A DNA stretch of 32,493 nucleotides, from positions 1 through 32,493 of the forward strand of contig CAAGIT010000120.1 in assembly GCA_900769995.1 (NCBI GenBank), read 5' to 3'. This DNA is from an uncultured Oscillospiraceae bacterium (lineage in GTDB: Bacteria; Bacillota; Clostridia; Oscillospirales; Oscillospiraceae). Position numbers and translations under genes: made by a program. The notes under the pieces were generated by a model. It was not told the origin of the DNA and did not search any database. It saw only the letters and a list, made by a program, of their open reading frames with translations. Shown here one piece after another: positions 31,294 through 32,493 of the stretch; position 1 is the first letter of the stretch; the number at the start of each line of letters is the position of its first letter.

Positions 31294-31443
31294 GGATATC
31301 AGGCATTGAACGGAATGCCGCTACAGGAAATGGACTGGATTATCAATCCCGTCTGTGCACTCTGCCGAGACCATAAGCGGAATGGATTTGTGCACGGCGT
31401 GCAGCTGGGGGCGCAATTGGCACAGAAAATACAGAGTGGTTAA
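31294..31443 (+). pseudogene. C-terminal remnant of a small mobile-element protein (DUF6809-like)
   Basis: About 49 codons to a TAA at 31441, reading from YQALNGMPLQEMDWIINPV to GVQLGAQLAQKIQSG. The pattern LCRDH-x7-G-x3-GAQL resembles the tail of DUF6809-type proteins common in clostridial mobile elements (from memory). It has no start or ribosome site because it abuts the truncated flavin reductase head-on at 31293/31294. A proper terminator follows, as expected of a true gene end. Confidence 0.45.
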
Positions 31444-31460
31444 TAATCCCTTTATTCGTT

Positions 31461-31487
31461 GCCCCGGCTCGAAAGCCGGGGCATTTT
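31461..31487 (+). terminator. Terminator after the remnant gene
   Basis: GCCCCGGCT-CGAA-AGCCGGGGC followed by ATTTTT, 17 bases past the stop. A perfect 9-bp stem. Confidence 0.85.
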
Positions 31488-31558
31488 TGATTTCGTGACC
31501 GCAAATGAGAGCCAGATTTTATACGGAATAGAATATTTTCGGATTATCTTCATTGCGT

Positions 31559-31586
31559 TTGTCGGAAAATGGTGTTATGCTATAAG
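31559..31586 (+). promoter_or_regulatory. Promoter of tetR
   Basis: TTGTCG, 16-base spacer, TATAAG, 35 bases before the start codon. Confidence 0.55.
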
Positions 31587-31621
31587 TGTTGCAAATCGCT
31601 GGCAGAAAAGGAGAATACTGT

Positions 31622-32185
31622 ATGGCAAATTTTACGAAGAAGGCAATCCGGGATTCTTTTGTGAAGTTGCTAAACGAAAAACCCATCAGTCAAATTACCG
31701 TTAAGGACATTGTGGAGGACTGCGGGGTGAACCGCAATACCTTCTATTACTACTATCAGGATTTGCCCCAACTGATGGAAAATATAGTGAACGAGGATGC
31801 GGAGCGGATGGTCCGGGAGCATCCAGCGGTAGAATCGCTGGAGGATTGCATCAATGCCGCCCTCAGCTTTGCGTTGGAAAACCGGAAAGCGGTTATGCAC
31901 ATTTACCACTCCATCAACCGGGACATCTACGAGCAGTATCAGTGGCGGGTATGCGAGCATGTGGTCACCATTTATGTGGACGGGATCTTGGCAGGAAGGC
32001 AGATTTCTGAGGAAGACCGAAAGGTCATCATAGATTACTTAAAATGCGTCTGCTTTGGTATTATCATTGGCTGGCTGGAAACAGGGATGCAGGAGGGAAT
32101 TCAAACCCGACTCCAACGGATCTACGAATTGAAGCAGGGGGATCTGGAGCATCTCATTGACCGTTGTGAGAAAATGCGGTCATAG
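31622..32185 (+). CDS. TetR/AcrR-family transcriptional regulator
   Basis: 187 residues from ATG 31622 (AAAGGAG 9 bases upstream); an in-frame upstream ATG lacks a site. The N-terminal HTH (about 6-52) reads KKAIRDSFVKLLNEKPISQITVKDIVEDCGVNRNTFYYYYQDLPQLMENI, a clear TetR DNA-binding domain, close to the DhaS-like group. The C-terminal domain (about 70-187) is all-helical and would bind a small ligand. It precedes an oleate hydratase gene by 150 bases on the same strand and probably controls it; such regulators respond to fatty acids. Confidence 0.92.
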   Translation: MANFTKKAIRDSFVKLLNEKPISQITVKDIVEDCGVNRNTFYYYYQDLPQLMENIVNEDAERMVREHPAVESLEDCINAALSFALENRKAVMHIYHSINRDIYEQYQWRVCEHVVTIYVDGILAGRQISEEDRKVIIDYLKCVCFGIIIGWLETGMQEGIQTRLQRIYELKQGDLEHLIDRCEKMRS

Positions 32186-32200
32186 TCTTTAGGCAAACCT

Positions 32201-32233
32201 ACCCCCTGTGTCTGAATTTCAGGCACAGGGGGT
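32201..32233 (+). terminator. Terminator-like hairpin after tetR
   Basis: ACCCCCTGTGTCTGA pairs with TCAGGCACAGGGGGT (one G-U pair, 3-base loop), 16 bases past the tetR stop. Weak T-run, so partial read-through into the next gene is possible. Confidence 0.7.
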
Positions 32234-32267
32234 ATCTTTGTCCATAGGAAAGAAAGAATCTTCCCGA

Positions 32268-32308
32268 TATAATGAGGGCACAAACCAAGAGCACCTCTAA
32301 AACAGAGG
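32268..32308 (+). promoter_or_regulatory. -10 box and small palindrome before oleate hydratase
   Basis: TATAAT at 32268-32273 without a good -35. CCTCT-AAAAC-AGAGG (about 32294-32308) lies just downstream, where a TetR-type repressor could bind. Both are weak calls. Confidence 0.4.
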
Positions 32309-32335
32309 ATGCCAATATAACAAGGAGGAAAAATT

Positions 32336-32493
32336 ATGTATTATTCCAGTGGTAACTATGAAGCCTTTGCCCGCCCCAGAAAGCCCGAGGGCGTGGACAA
32401 CAAATCCGCCCACATCATCGGCACTGGCCTTGCGGCTCTGACTGCCGCCTGTTATCTGGTTCGTGACGGTCAGATGAAGGGTCAGAACATCCA
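32336..32493 (+). CDS. ohyA: Oleate hydratase (MCRA family), N-terminal part
   Basis: 52 codons before the window ends. MYYSSGNYEAFARPRKPEGVDNK and SAHIIGTGLAALTAACYLVRDGQMKG match the N-terminus of FAD-dependent oleate hydratases (myosin-cross-reactive antigen family), with the Rossmann motif GTGLAALTAA for FAD. The enzyme adds water to the cis-9 double bond of oleate and linoleate and detoxifies host or diet fatty acids at the membrane. AAGGAGG lies 8 bases before ATG. Confidence 0.9.
   Translation, partial: MYYSSGNYEAFARPRKPEGVDNKSAHIIGTGLAALTAACYLVRDGQMKGQNI

Overview
The window looks like chromosome of a fairly GC-rich Gram-positive gut anaerobe of the Clostridia, Oscillospirales/Ruminococcaceae-like. 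The grounds are strong AGGAGG ribosome-binding sites, canonical TTGACA/TATAAT promoters, a wall-type surface adhesin, a TagO-like wall-polymer transferase, and short AT-rich gaps with intrinsic terminators. Genus is not determinable by eye. Three kinds of DNA are present: the end of an integrative element (1 to about 5.35 kb), a conserved chromosomal core (5.39-28.45 kb), and an accessory patch of hairpins, repeats and broken genes (28.45-31.45 kb) followed by a tetR/oleate hydratase pair.

Left element (1-5358). A very large secreted adhesin, cut by the left edge, has an N-terminal thioester (TQXA/TED) domain and at least six Cna-B-like repeats. It lies downstream of an overlapping parA-parB pair and a 58-residue protein, as in large clostridial conjugative elements. 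The element abuts the 3' end of rpsI, a known integration target of such elements in Firmicutes. A 200-base repeat-rich stretch lies just inside the boundary. No integrase or second att site is inside the window.

Core (5389-17555). rpsI and rplM are read leftward from a strong promoter with a hairpin leader. Rightward follow a ttcA-type thiolase, an amidohydrolase and an ABC-2 exporter, in overlapping or closely spaced order. Two paralogous zinc-ribbon membrane proteins and a tRNA-Thr are read leftward. The 3' end of that tRNA, with its terminator, is duplicated nearby. Rightward again come an isochorismatase-family hydrolase, prfB (no programmed frameshift), secG, trpS, and a tagO-wecB pair for wall-linked glycan synthesis.

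Sugar locus (17676-28453). One leftward operon encodes a dual-domain sugar ATPase, a permease, a lipoprotein binding protein, a second permease, a cytoplasmic GH3 beta-N-acetylhexosaminidase-like enzyme, an esterase and a beta-phosphoglucomutase-like phosphatase. It is divergent from an 834-residue protein that fuses an AraC-type regulator to a GH39-like glycosidase domain with both catalytic glutamates kept. The simplest reading is an importer for an (acylated) oligosaccharide that is trimmed inside the cell, with the AraC-GH39 fusion sensing or processing the ligand.

Accessory patch (28454-31450). A run of short hairpins separated by TGAAAT/ATTTCA spacers, a 451-residue DUF4417-like protein with a His-rich C-terminal module of much lower GC, a branched hairpin structure, and three tandem 20-bp iteron-like repeats lie next to a flavin reductase that has lost its N-terminal half and a remnant of another mobile-element gene. 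This is the least explained part of the window and the best candidate for something undescribed. It ends at a TetR regulator that precedes the start of an oleate hydratase gene.
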